Origin: Methyloversatilis discipulorum | GTDB lineage: Bacteria > Pseudomonadota > Gammaproteobacteria > Burkholderiales > Rhodocyclaceae | DNA: 64,000 bases | Direction: 5' to 3' | Assembly (NCBI RefSeq): GCF_018780585.1 | Contig: NZ_JADMJL010000016.1 | Span: 282,766-346,765 of the forward strand | Part shown: positions 26,165-34,836 of the stretch, in pieces | Numbering within the stretch: position 1 is the stretch's first letter | How the letters are laid out: the number at the start of each line of letters is the position of its first letter | Notes under the pieces: generated by a model | Told to the model about the DNA's origin: nothing | Seen by the model: only the letters and a program-made list of their open reading frames with translations | Database searches by the model: none | Position numbers and translations under genes: made by a program

Positions 26165-28483
26165 TCACCGTCCCGCCTTGCGCGCTTCGCGGCGCAGTTC
26201 GCGCGCCAAGGTCTGAGCGGTTCGATGATCGATGTTCGCCTGCACCGGCGACAGGCCGGGGTAGTTGAAAGTCGCTCGCACGGAGGCTTGCGACGCGCTG
26301 GCTGCGGGGGATACCCGGCCGGTCCGCGGGATGCGGGTGACTGCTCCTCCGCTCGAATATCCACGCAGCGCCCTGACGCCGTTGCGGTTCAGGCTGTCGA
26401 GGAATGCACGCATGCCGGCTTGCCTGACGACCTCCTGCCGCAGCACGTACTCACCGGCGTGCACCACGCCTGCCGGATCGAATTTGCCGCCCGGTCCGGT
26501 GTAGCCACCGGTTGCCCAGCTACCCGAAGCACCGGATCCGCCGCTGGTAGGGGTGGAGGGGGCGGTACCGGATCCAGCCGGCGCCGGTGCTGCCACCTTC
26601 GGAGCGCTCAGCGCGGACAGTTGGGCCTGCAGGGACTTGATCTGCTTCTCCGCCTCGCTGATGTCGAGGCTCAGCGTTACGGGCTTGGCCAACTCTGCCT
26701 TGAACTCGTTGACCCGCTGTTCCGCCAGCTTGATCTGCTCCTGGATGGCGGTGGCTTCCTTCTCGAGCTGGGCGGCTTCGCCTTCCTTCTGCTTGGCCTG
26801 AGCCTCGCCGATCTTCTCCTGCACGCGGGCCAGCTCTTCGAGTGCCAACGCTGCCGTGTCGTCATCCTTGATCGCATCGGCTGCACGTTCGGCACGCTCG
26901 GCCAGCTTCGCGGCGTCGGCGGCAAGCTTCGCCGCCTTCTGCAGGTCGCCGTCGCGGGCTGCCACCTGTGCGGCTCCGGCTGCCAGTGTCGCGCGAGCTG
27001 TGAGGCTGCTGGCGGCGCGCGTGTTCATCTCCTCGCGTGCGCCATCCGACATGCCAGCGCCGCGCCGTTGCGATGCGCGGTCGCGCAGGTTGTCGGCTGA
27101 TGCGGCAGCGTCAATCCGGATCTTCGCCGCTTCGTCGCGGGCCTTCTGCGCATCGGTCAGCGACTTCGCGTACAGGTCGCGCAACTTGTCGGCGGTCGAC
27201 TCCTCCGCGCGTAGCCGGTCGTTCATCGCCTCGCGTGCGATCTTGTTGCGCTCCTCGGCGACCTGCTGCTCGTTCTTGAGGGTGTCCGCCGACGCCTTGC
27301 CGGCGGCCACCGCCTTCAGCTTTTCCAGCTTCTCGATCTCGTTCGCGAGCTTGCGCTGGATCTCCAGGCGCGCATCCGCTTCACGCCGTGGCTTCTGCTC
27401 GTCTGCCTTCTTGGAGGCGAGCGGATCCCTGAAGATCGCTCCTATGTCCTTCCAGCCTTGTTTGTAGGTATCGAAGGCGCCCTTTACGTCGAGGCTGATC
27501 AGGCGCTCAAGTACCGCTGCAGTCACCGCGATCGCTGTACCAAAGACTCTGAAGACCCGGGCGCCCAAGTCGAAACCATTGATCAGTACGTCGGTGAAGC
27601 CCTTCAGCGTCTCTTTCGAGTTGGAAAGGGCGTCAATCCCGCTGCCCACAGAAATGATGGCGTTCGCCATGCCTGCGGTAACGCCGGTTCCCTTGTCCAG
27701 CGCTCCGATAAGCTGGGTGACGGAGTTGTTCAGCAGCACGAAGGCCTGACCGACCGTGACCGGCAGGCCCTTGAAGTCCGAGGCGACGCGGCCGGAGACG
27801 TTCCGCACCGCCTGAACCAAGCGCTCCGTTGTTACCTCGCCCTCCATAACAAGTTTCCTGAGTTGCCCTCGCGTAACCCCCAAGCCCTCCGCGATTGCGT
27901 CCGCGAGTGCCGGCGTCTGTTCCAATACGCCATTCAGTTCTTCCGCACGAAGGATTCCTACCGAGAGCGCTTGAGAGAACTGGAAGAGGCCTCGCCCTGC
28001 TTGTTCTCCGGTCGCTCCCGAGAGCGCGATCGCCTGATTGACCGTCGTGATGAAGCCGATGATCTCTTCGGAACTCAGGATGCCCTGCAGGCTGGGGGCG
28101 ATCTGCGAGTACAGGTTGACCGTGTCCTGCAGCGGGGCGCGTGTCTCGTCCGCAGCCTTCCTCAGGGCCTGCTGCACTTGCTCGAAGTCGCCCGTCGCCC
28201 GGGTGGCCAGCTTCAGCCGCGCCGTCATGCTGCTATAGGCGTCTGCGATCTGCACGAACTCGCGCGTGGCGACGCCCAGGGCGGCCACTGGCAGGGCGCG
28301 CGCTGCCAGCGCCTGCAGGCCCGCCAACTCGGTGCTGATCCCGCCGACGCTACCCTTCGCGCGCTCCAGGCTCTTCGCGTCGGCCTCGAAGCCCCTGAGG
28401 GTCTGCCGGACGCGTGCCGCGCCTTGTACGAAGTCGCTGTCGTCGAGGGTCAGCCGGAACTTGATGTCGCCGTTATTTGCCAT
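26165..28483 (-). CDS. phage tail tape measure protein
   Basis: A 772-aa protein that sets tail length and assists tail assembly in long-tailed phages. The N-terminal region carries the tape-measure domain (FVQIADAYSSMTARLKLAT, ALRKAADETRAPLQDTVNLYSQIAP, GLFQFSQALSVGILRAEELNGVLEQTPALADAIAEG). A long, Ala/Lys/Glu-rich coiled coil fills residues about 330-600, then a Ser/Gly/Pro-rich stretch and a basic C-terminus. The tail tube and sheath genes that should accompany it are not seen. Confidence 0.9.
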   Translation of the reverse strand: MANNGDIKFRLTLDDSDFVQGAARVRQTLRGFEADAKSLERAKGSVGGISTELAGLQALAARALPVAALGVATREFVQIADAYSSMTARLKLATRATGDFEQVQQALRKAADETRAPLQDTVNLYSQIAPSLQGILSSEEIIGFITTVNQAIALSGATGEQAGRGLFQFSQALSVGILRAEELNGVLEQTPALADAIAEGLGVTRGQLRKLVMEGEVTTERLVQAVRNVSGRVASDFKGLPVTVGQAFVLLNNSVTQLIGALDKGTGVTAGMANAIISVGSGIDALSNSKETLKGFTDVLINGFDLGARVFRVFGTAIAVTAAVLERLISLDVKGAFDTYKQGWKDIGAIFRDPLASKKADEQKPRREADARLEIQRKLANEIEKLEKLKAVAAGKASADTLKNEQQVAEERNKIAREAMNDRLRAEESTADKLRDLYAKSLTDAQKARDEAAKIRIDAAASADNLRDRASQRRGAGMSDGAREEMNTRAASSLTARATLAAGAAQVAARDGDLQKAAKLAADAAKLAERAERAADAIKDDDTAALALEELARVQEKIGEAQAKQKEGEAAQLEKEATAIQEQIKLAEQRVNEFKAELAKPVTLSLDISEAEKQIKSLQAQLSALSAPKVAAPAPAGSGTAPSTPTSGGSGASGSWATGGYTGPGGKFDPAGVVHAGEYVLRQEVVRQAGMRAFLDSLNRNGVRALRGYSSGGAVTRIPRTGRVSPAASASQASVRATFNYPGLSPVQANIDHRTAQTLARELRREARKAGR

Positions 28484-28504
28484 CGCTGTGCATCTCCAAT
28501 GCGC

Positions 28505-28909
28505 TTAAGTAGCAGCGCCAGGGGTATTGCCAGACGCCGGCGTGGCCGTGAGTGACGAGGGCGAGGGCGTTTCGCTCAATGCCACGGGCGACAGAAGCTG
28601 GCGCGCGATGGACGCTTGCGCCGCTGCTACTGCCGCCCGAACCCGAAAAAAACCGGGGTTCAGTGCGCGGGCGGCTTCGCGGATCGGCTCGATCTGGCTG
28701 GGCGCCATGTCGTCGAACGCCTCGCGCGGCATGTCCGACATGCGAACGAGGTCATCGACGCTGCAGTCCTCGAAGACGAACTCGCCGGCTACGTCGATGG
28801 TCTTGCTGCCGCTCTCGATCTCGGTCACCCAGTCGCGGACCTCGCCGACGGTCAGCTCTCGAACCGTGACGGCGCGTCCGTCGACGTCGACCTGTTTGGT
28901 TGCGCTCAT
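28505..28909 (-). CDS. putative phage tail assembly chaperone
   Basis: A 134-aa protein just before the tape measure, the place of the tail assembly chaperone (gpG/gpGT-like) in long-tailed phages. It starts MSATKQVDVDGRAVTVRELTVGEVRDW and has a Pro/Ser/Thr-rich tail. Similarity is general; position is the main evidence. Some such genes use a programmed frameshift; I did not find a clear slippery site. Confidence 0.55.
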   Translation of the reverse strand: MSATKQVDVDGRAVTVRELTVGEVRDWVTEIESGSKTIDVAGEFVFEDCSVDDLVRMSDMPREAFDDMAPSQIEPIREAARALNPGFFRVRAAVAAAQASIARQLLSPVALSETPSPSSLTATPASGNTPGAAT

Positions 28910-29023
28910 GTGTGTGTCTCCAGTTGGGTTGCGGGTGCCGGCCACGCTCCCCTTCCTATGGCGAAGCTGCCGGCTGTCGGGGTTGCTTTCATGAACTGGG
29001 TGACTCGCCGACTGAGACCCAGT

Positions 29024-29043
29024 CCCGAGGCTCGCGCCTCGGG
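29024..29043. terminator. 8-bp hairpin between tail chaperone and coiled-coil gene
   Basis: CCCGAGGC/GCCTCGGG around TCGC lies in the 173-bp gap 28910-29082. There is no T-tract. The gap otherwise shows no gene. Confidence 0.4.
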
Positions 29044-29082
29044 CACCTGACCCGCTGCTTGCGCAGCAGGCGATCGGTTCGG

Positions 29083-29775
29083 TTATCGACCGGCCTTCAC
29101 CGGCCACAGCGCGCCCAGGTTCTTGAACTCGGTCAGCAGATGGCCGTGGGCCGCCATCCATTGCTTCGTCGTGTAGGTGGCGACGACACCGCGAATACCG
29201 CCGCCGACGACTGCGGCGCTTTCGGCCAGGCTGACGGGACCAATCACGGGAAGCTGCATGTCGACGCTGCAGCTTGTTGCAGGCGGGCATGCCTTGCGGT
29301 GTTCCAGCATGGCGCCGATGGCTTTGACGTGCGCATAGGCGTCTGCAGCGCTCTGCGCGGCCGCCGTGTATGCCTCGTCTGCCGCTGCCAACTCGGCTTT
29401 CAGCCACTCGCCGGTCGCCTCGATCAAGTCCTGTTCTGCATCCTCGATCGCGCCTTGGGCCTCGGACAGCCGGCGCTCGAGGCCGGCGCGACCTTCGGCG
29501 AGCTGGCGCGCGTTGAACTCAGCTGCGGCGGCATCGATCTCCAGGTCGGAAGCTTCCCGGCGCGCCGCCTCCAGCGCCTCGGGGGAGGCCTCGCCCAGCA
29601 TCACGGCTGCGCCCAGGTCTTCCACCTTCTCGCGGGCTTTGGCGAGCAGCTGCGCATCGAACGCCGCCGGCTGCGCGTTCATCGCATCGCTGATGCGGCG
29701 CGCGTTCCGCCGCGCCTGCTCCAGCCGCTCGGCAGCTTCCTGGACGGCTTTCTTCGTTTCCTTCGTGGTCGTCAT
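29083..29775 (-). CDS. coiled-coil hypothetical protein of the element
   Basis: Not recognised. The 230-aa product is mostly a long Ala/Glu/Arg-rich coiled coil (about 5-165) with a short hydrophobic Gly/Val-rich segment near 185-200 (SLAESAAVVGGGIRGVVA). It lies between the helicase and tail chaperone genes; scaffolding-like or structural roles are possible but not shown. Confidence 0.6.
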   Translation of the reverse strand: MTTTKETKKAVQEAAERLEQARRNARRISDAMNAQPAAFDAQLLAKAREKVEDLGAAVMLGEASPEALEAARREASDLEIDAAAAEFNARQLAEGRAGLERRLSEAQGAIEDAEQDLIEATGEWLKAELAAADEAYTAAAQSAADAYAHVKAIGAMLEHRKACPPATSCSVDMQLPVIGPVSLAESAAVVGGGIRGVVATYTTKQWMAAHGHLLTEFKNLGALWPVKAGR

Positions 29776-29814
29776 TGCGGTTCCTTCAGGTGTGGGTTGT
29801 GGGGTGGTGATCGG

Positions 29815-31200
29815 CTATCCGTCGAAGCCTCGGTCGCGATAGCCGCGGTACATCGCGTCGCGCGGTATTGCCTGGTCGCGTGCCGGTCCGTATCCATCGC
29901 CGGGCACGAAAAGCGTTCTGTTGGCGATGTAGCGAAGCCGGACCTCACCGGTAGGGCCGTTGCGGTGCTTGCGCAGCAGCAGATCGCCGACGCCGTGCCA
30001 TTCGGGGGCGCTGTTCGTCATCTCCGGCCGGTCCAACATCAACACGATGTCGGCGTCCTGCTCGATCTCGCCGGAGTCGCGCAGGTCGTGCAGCTGGGGG
30101 CGCCTGTCGCTGCGACTCTCGACAGCGCGGTTCAGCTGGGCGCAGGCGATGATCGGCACGGCGAGTTCCTTGGCCAGCGCCTTGAGGCCTCGGCTGATGC
30201 TGCCCAGCTCCTGCGCCCGGTTCTGGCCTTCGCCGCGCATCAGACCGATGTAGTCGACGACGATCAGATGCAGGCCGTGCTTCCTCGCCAGGCGCTTTGC
30301 GCGAGCGCGAACGTAGGCCAGCCCGATGCCTCCCCTGTCGTCGATGAACAGACGCTGCCGGGCTGCCTCGCCGGATACCCGCGTGAGTGCCGACCAGTGA
30401 TCGTCGTTGCGCGTGCCGGTGCGCATCGCATGAACGCTCACGCCCGACCGCTGCGCCATCACGCGCATGCTCAGTTCGCGCGCGGGCATCTCCAGCGACA
30501 TGAACAGCACGGTGCGGTCGGCCCGGGCCGCTTGGTCGGCAATACCCAGGGCGAGCGCGGTTTTCCCAACGCCAGGGCGAGCGGCCAGGATGATCAGCTG
30601 GCCGGGCTCGAAGCCACCGGTCAGCGCGTCCAGGTCCGGAATACCGGACTGCAGGCCCGTCACGCCGCCACCGTTCGCGCGGTCGTTGATCAGCGCCATC
30701 GCCTCGTGCATGGAGTCGGCGAGCGACAAGGGATCGTCGCGCTCGCTGTCGATGGCTTGCGCCGCGATCCGTTCCAGACCGGCAGCGAACTCGTCGTGCG
30801 ATACCGCTCCGGCTGCGTAGGAGACCGCCAGCGCCTCCGTATCACCTTGGCCCATGCGGCGGTATGCGCGGTCGCGAATCGTGGTCGCGTAGGCCCGAAT
30901 ATTCGCGGCGCTCGGCGTGTTGTTCGCGATCTCGCCGAGGTAGGCCAGGCCGCCGCAGCGCTCCGCCTCTCCGGACTGCTCCATCTCCGCATGCACCGTC
31001 ACCACGTCGGCCGGCTTGCCGGCGCGGATCAGCGCGGCGATGTGGGTGAAGATCCGGCGATGGTCGTCGCGGAAGAAGTCGGCGTCCGTCACCGTCCCTT
31101 CGATGCGGTCCCATGCGTTGTTGTCCAGCAGCAGGGCGCCGATCAGCGACTGTTCTGCTTCGATCGAGTGCGGCGGCAGCCGCAGGGCGGGCGCGTTCAT
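29815..31200 (-). CDS. replicative DNA helicase DnaB (phage type)
   Basis: A 461-aa hexameric helicase of the DnaB family, with the N-terminal domain (PHSIEAEQSLIGALLLD, about 10-26), Walker A ARPGVGKT (207-214), Walker B region (LIVVDYIGLM), the Q/R blocks (CAQLNRAVESRSDRRPQLHDLRDSG) and the arginine-finger region near the C-terminus. The start MNAPAL at 31200 overlaps the stop of the upstream replication gene in ATGA. It gives the element its own replication module. Confidence 0.93.
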   Translation of the reverse strand: MNAPALRLPPHSIEAEQSLIGALLLDNNAWDRIEGTVTDADFFRDDHRRIFTHIAALIRAGKPADVVTVHAEMEQSGEAERCGGLAYLGEIANNTPSAANIRAYATTIRDRAYRRMGQGDTEALAVSYAAGAVSHDEFAAGLERIAAQAIDSERDDPLSLADSMHEAMALINDRANGGGVTGLQSGIPDLDALTGGFEPGQLIILAARPGVGKTALALGIADQAARADRTVLFMSLEMPARELSMRVMAQRSGVSVHAMRTGTRNDDHWSALTRVSGEAARQRLFIDDRGGIGLAYVRARAKRLARKHGLHLIVVDYIGLMRGEGQNRAQELGSISRGLKALAKELAVPIIACAQLNRAVESRSDRRPQLHDLRDSGEIEQDADIVLMLDRPEMTNSAPEWHGVGDLLLRKHRNGPTGEVRLRYIANRTLFVPGDGYGPARDQAIPRDAMYRGYRDRGFDG

Positions 31201-31985
31201 GCTGCGCTCCTGTGGTACTTGCCTTCGATGCATTTCGCAAAGTTCTGCGGCGACACCAGCCAATCCAAGCTCACGACAAACGGGTCACGACCATTCGCGG
31301 GTTGCGTCTGGCCGGTCAGGAACTCGGACTGCGCGCAGTAGGCGAAGAAGCGCCGCCACCACTCGATGTCTTGGCGCTTCGCGTCCTCACGCCAGCGGGC
31401 TTGCAGATGCTTGACCCTCGTGCCGTTCCACACGCGAACACGTGTGCCGGTGGGTAGTGCCTGGTGGTACAGGTCGATGATCTGCTGATGCGGACAGTCA
31501 GGGATGTGCGCAGGCTTGGCCTGAGCACCACCGATGTCGATCGACATCGGCTCACTGACGGTTCTTGATGGTTCACTGATGGTTTGGGTCGCATGGGTGC
31601 GGCCCGTCTCGCCGCATGGATGCGACCCGTCTTGTGCATGGGTGCGACCCGTCGCATCCGCGCTACCCGTCGCATGGGTGCGGCCCGTAGGGGTAGCATC
31701 AGTGCGACCCGTCAGCGCACGCAGATTGATTTGGTACTGGCGAGTTGCGCCGGGTTTCCCACCTTCCTCGTTGCCGATCACTTCAAGGAATCCGGCTCCG
31801 ATCAGGCCGTGCACCACTCGCTGAGCCTGCGACCGGGAAAGGCGGGTCTTCGTCGCGATGGACGACATCGACGGCCAGCATCTGCCCTCGTCGTCGCTCC
31901 AATCGGCGAGCGCGAGGAGGGCGAGCAGATCGCTTCCGCCACTTGGGTAGGCATCCCAGACCATGGACATGATGCGAATCGACAT
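31197..31985 (-). CDS. HTH replication-initiator-like protein
   Basis: A 262-aa protein with an N-terminal winged helix-turn-helix (CWPSMSSIATKTRLSRSQAQRVVHGLIGAGFLEV, about 37-70), a repetitive Gly/Arg/Thr/His/Ala tract (92-134) and a C-terminal domain. Genes of this kind before dnaB supply phage replication initiators (lambda O-like role, origin often inside the gene). Start MSIRIM at 31985 overlaps the previous stop by one base. Confidence 0.75.
   Translation of the reverse strand: MSIRIMSMVWDAYPSGGSDLLALLALADWSDDEGRCWPSMSSIATKTRLSRSQAQRVVHGLIGAGFLEVIGNEEGGKPGATRQYQINLRALTGRTDATPTGRTHATGSADATGRTHAQDGSHPCGETGRTHATQTISEPSRTVSEPMSIDIGGAQAKPAHIPDCPHQQIIDLYHQALPTGTRVRVWNGTRVKHLQARWREDAKRQDIEWWRRFFAYCAQSEFLTGQTQPANGRDPFVVSLDWLVSPQNFAKCIEGKYHRSAA
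31584..31712. repeat. imperfect repeats in the initiator gene
   Basis: Several copies of an approximately 18-24 nt unit around GGGTGCGACCCGTCGCAT occur, coding for GRTHAT/GRTDAT. Repeats inside an initiator gene could be iterons of an origin (inference). Confidence 0.55.
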
Positions 31986-32152
31986 CAGACGCCCACCTTT
32001 CGCGCGATGCCGCGCATGGCCCGCGCGTATTGCGCTGGCGTGGCATCCGGATGGCGCGCGATCCACTCGGCCTTGCGCCGCTCGTAGCCCTGCACTGTCC
32101 GCCTCGGTCTGGAGGCGGTCTTCGCGGTCTGAGTCTGTCGGCGGGCCTTCAC
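31985..32152 (-). CDS. small hypothetical protein with GTG start
   Basis: A 55-aa basic protein (KARRQTQTAKTASRPRR, then YERRKAEWIARHPDATPAQYARAMRG). The GTG at 32152 overlaps the stop of the gpG-like gene (GTGA), and its stop overlaps the next ATG by one base, so it is locked between two real genes. The density of coupling supports it as a real gene. Function unknown. Confidence 0.55.
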   Translation of the reverse strand: MKARRQTQTAKTASRPRRTVQGYERRKAEWIARHPDATPAQYARAMRGIARKVGV

Positions 32153-32742
32153 TTCATGCTCCGCAGCAAGTACGCGCGAACGCGGGCGACGACCGATGAT
32201 GCCCAGGACTGCGGCAGCACCACGACGCCCGACTCGTTCAAGGGGAGGAACGCGCGGCGGGGGATGACCGACTTCTTCGCGAAGACCATCGTGCCGTTGG
32301 GGCCGGGGAAGGTCAGAAACTTCCCCTTCTTCGGCAGGATGACTGCGCCGAACTGATGCACGGCCGGAATGCTGGCGCCGCTCTTCGCCCGCAGGTTCGT
32401 GCCGACTGTGACGCCGTCGGGCTCGGGCTTGTAGGTGATGCTCCGCTGCAGCCGGCCGGTGTCGCGCAGCGGCTGGCCAGGGCGCCCGGCCTTGTTCGCC
32501 GCCTTCTGCTCGCGACCGGTGCGGCTCAGCTTCCCGCCGTTGTCGGTGCGACGCAGCCCGCGGAATTTCAGCGGCGCCCACTGCTGGCCCCAAGGATCGC
32601 GCCCGGACTTGAAGCCCAGGTCGACCAGCGTCTTCAGGCCCGCGCCGACGCTGCTGTACAGCTCCGATGACTTGGTCGCGCCCAGCAGCTGCTGCAGCTT
32701 CCGCTCCGCGCCCTCGCCGGATGTCTCGATGGACACGCTCAT
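32149..32742 (-). CDS. phage virion morphogenesis protein (Mu gpG family)
   Basis: A 197-aa member of the phage_tail_S/virion morphogenesis family, related to P2 gpS and Mu gpG tail completion proteins. Blocks include DPWGQQWAPLKFRGLRR, LRDTGRLQRSITY, AVHQFGAVILPKK and IPRRAFLPLNE. It is separated from the other structural genes by the replication genes, which is unusual for a phage. Confidence 0.85.
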   Translation of the reverse strand: MSVSIETSGEGAERKLQQLLGATKSSELYSSVGAGLKTLVDLGFKSGRDPWGQQWAPLKFRGLRRTDNGGKLSRTGREQKAANKAGRPGQPLRDTGRLQRSITYKPEPDGVTVGTNLRAKSGASIPAVHQFGAVILPKKGKFLTFPGPNGTMVFAKKSVIPRRAFLPLNESGVVVLPQSWASSVVARVRAYLLRSMK

Positions 32743-32751
32743 GACGTGGCC

Positions 32752-32967
32752 TCAGGCGTGCTGTGCGGCGGTTTCGGTGTGTCGGGTAGCCTCGCCGGAG
32801 ACGAGGCGGTCGACTTCGTCAGCAGGCCAAAGCAGGCGGCCGCTTGGCTGCTTTATCGGCTTGATGCCGTGATGGTGCCCGTTCAGGGAATAGTTCTTGC
32901 GCCAGGTCTTGGCGCTGGACCGCGTAATGCTTGCGGATTCGACGGTGGTGTAGACGCGCGCTGCCAT
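32752..32967 (-). CDS. small HTH protein, excisionase-like
   Basis: A 71-aa protein with a MerR/excisionase-like helix-turn-helix (YTTVESASITRSSAKTWRKNYSLN). The part KPSGRLLWPADEVDRLVSGE-like at 42-60 is typical of small DNA-binding proteins that read as prophage regulators. It is the first gene of the leftward block; the 142-bp upstream gap (32968-33109), visibly richer in A and T, should hold its promoter. Confidence 0.55.
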   Translation of the reverse strand: MAARVYTTVESASITRSSAKTWRKNYSLNGHHHGIKPIKQPSGRLLWPADEVDRLVSGEATRHTETAAQHA

Positions 32968-33109
32968 TCTTTGAACCCCTCTACGTTTCTGGATATAACG
33001 GGGGAGGAGTTCAGCCGAAGGTGGTGCGCGGTAATAGGCAAATGGTCAGTGCTTTAAATGTCTGGTAGTTCCAAAACCATTACTGGATAAGGGAAAGATG
33101 GGAAGGCTA

Positions 33110-33871
33110 TTAATCAGCTCGACGACCCTTTACCGCCCATTCCGGACGAATGATCGAGGCGGCCGACGTGGCCTTGGATTCCGCCATACCTTCGCTTTTC
33201 AACCACTCTTCCACCTCGCTGTTTCGGGGGTGTGTGGTTCCATCATCCCGGTCGGCGTTCGCCCACCACTTCCGGGATGCCTGATTCAGGAGAACAAGGT
33301 CTTTCGACATGAACCAACGGTCTCCGGTAGAAGTGGTCGCGTCGCGGTCGTTCTCTGCCTCCTGTTGCTTCAACGCTTCGATGTCGATTCGCCGGAACCA
33401 CAGATCGTTGAGGGTGATGCGACGGGGCGAGTCCTGTGCTCCTTCTTCTGTCTCAAGCCACAGGACGAATTCAGGCGTCGGGAAGCGTTCCGGGTTTTGC
33501 TCGTGCAGCTTCGCTCCGTCCTCGGGAACGAGGAATCCAACCTCGACGGCCCCATCGGGCGACGTGGCGATCAAGTACGCATCGTGGTGCTCAAGAAACC
33601 AGAACTGAGCGGTTCGGCCGCCTCTGACGCAGAACTGCCGCCCGGTCAGTTCGTTCGTGTAGTGGAATTTGGACTCGCGCGAACCATTTGGGTGGTACTC
33701 GGAGACATGCCCCTTCCATCTGCCGCCACGTTCCGGCATGGCCTGCCCATACCACTTCGAGAACACACCACACCGGAGCCGATTCTCCGCGACCAGTGCA
33801 AGTACTTCCCTCTCATCGGTTTCCAGCGCCTGTGCGGCTTTCTCCAATGTCATGAGTCTGCTGATAGACAT
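33110..33871 (-). CDS. unknown element protein (253 aa)
   Basis: Not recognised. N-terminal residues 1-40 (LMTLEKAAQALETDEREVLALVAENRLRCG) could form a small helix-turn-helix. The middle is rich in aromatic residues (WKGHVSEYHP, FHYTNELTGRQFC, AQFWFLEHHDAYL) and the C-terminus again looks helical and basic (EEWLKSEGMAESKATSAASIIRP). Base composition is visibly less GC-rich than neighbouring genes, a sign of separate origin. It lies in the early region between integrase and replication genes, where accessory genes of satellites often sit. Confidence 0.65.
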   Translation of the reverse strand: MSISRLMTLEKAAQALETDEREVLALVAENRLRCGVFSKWYGQAMPERGGRWKGHVSEYHPNGSRESKFHYTNELTGRQFCVRGGRTAQFWFLEHHDAYLIATSPDGAVEVGFLVPEDGAKLHEQNPERFPTPEFVLWLETEEGAQDSPRRITLNDLWFRRIDIEALKQQEAENDRDATTSTGDRWFMSKDLVLLNQASRKWWANADRDDGTTHPRNSEVEEWLKSEGMAESKATSAASIIRPEWAVKGRRAD

Positions 33872-33964
33872 CCGCGCTCCCTCTCGCGCCCCTTGTGAAG
33901 GTGCCGCGCCGGCCGGGCAAGGGATCCCGGTTTTCCTCCCGTCGGAGTAGGCGCGGCGTGCTGC

Positions 33965-34357
33965 TCAGTTGCCCAGCACCAGAGCGCGCACGCGCTCGCG
34001 CTCGGCGTGCCAGGTGGTGCCAGCTGCGGCGATCCGATCGAACAGGAACGCGATCTGTTCGCCGATCTGGTCTTCGTCTTCCTCGGCGATGTAGTCGGCC
34101 AGCGTGACCGACCATGTCCCGCCGTCGGCCAGGATGTTGAAGGCCGTGCCGAACTGATGCACTTGAGCCGCTTGAGCGCGGTGCATCGCTGGCGTCGCAG
34201 TGCCGTATGGGTCGAGATAGTGCGGCTCGATCCACACCAGCCCGTCACCGTCGCCGAACACGAAAGCGGCAGCCCTGTAGAAGGTGTCCCGCTCGGTATT
34301 CACGACGACCAGCGCGCCGGCGCTCCAGCTGCTGGCCACCTCTTCGACGGTCGGCAC
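33965..34357 (-). CDS. unknown element protein (130 aa)
   Basis: Not recognised. Mixed alpha/beta pattern with an acidic stretch (IAEEDEDQIGEQIAFLFDR) near 90-108. It follows the 149-aa gene by 13 bp on the same strand, so the two are probably cotranscribed. Confidence 0.55.
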   Translation of the reverse strand: MPTVEEVASSWSAGALVVVNTERDTFYRAAAFVFGDGDGLVWIEPHYLDPYGTATPAMHRAQAAQVHQFGTAFNILADGGTWSVTLADYIAEEDEDQIGEQIAFLFDRIAAAGTTWHAERERVRALVLGN

Positions 34358-34370
34358 GTTCTCGGCGCCG

Positions 34371-34820
34371 TCAGTCGGCGTAGACGACCGCCGCGCCGTG
34401 TTTCGCCTTCAGCACCGCGCGTGCTTCTTGTGCGCGTTCGCGCGAGCTGAACCACGGGCTCCGGTGCTCCTGTCCGTCCTTCATGTACAGCACGGCGAAG
34501 CGCTCGATTCCTCGCGCCTTCAATGCCTCGCGAGCCTGCCGGCGAAGCGCCGCGCGTGATCCTTGGGCGCGTAATCGGAACTCGATCAGGCTTTCCACCG
34601 GAACGCCGAAGCGGCTGTGCAAGCGATCGAGGTCAGCGCTGGATGCGCGGCGACCAATGACCAGGCAGATGGGGCCGTCCTCGGCCTGCTCGTGCCCGCA
34701 CTGGTCATCCGTCCACCATCCGATCAGCATCGGATCGCCGGGGCGGCAGAGAAACAGACGGCGGTCGCCGAAGGCACCGGACACCGGCGGGAAGGGGGCT
34801 ACTCCGATTTGAATCGCCAT
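34371..34820 (-). CDS. unknown element protein (149 aa)
   Basis: Not recognised. ATG at 34820 (MAIQIGV) is chosen because a longer frame reaches into the S24 gene upstream. It carries Cys-containing CGHEQAEDGPIC near 57-68 and a basic helical region (RLRAQGSRAALRRQAREALKARG). It is 16 bp after the S24-type gene. Confidence 0.5.
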   Translation of the reverse strand: MAIQIGVAPFPPVSGAFGDRRLFLCRPGDPMLIGWWTDDQCGHEQAEDGPICLVIGRRASSADLDRLHSRFGVPVESLIEFRLRAQGSRAALRRQAREALKARGIERFAVLYMKDGQEHRSPWFSSRERAQEARAVLKAKHGAAVVYAD

Positions 34821-34836
34821 GGCTTGAATCCTCCGG

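Noticed and set aside
28910-29407. Upstream extension of the tail chaperone frame
   Set aside because: It overlaps the coiled-coil gene and reads as low-complexity Arg/Ser sequence; ATG 28909 is the credible start.
31584-31712. CRISPR-like array
   Set aside because: Units are short, adjoining and in frame within a coding gene, with no spacers of constant length and no cas genes.
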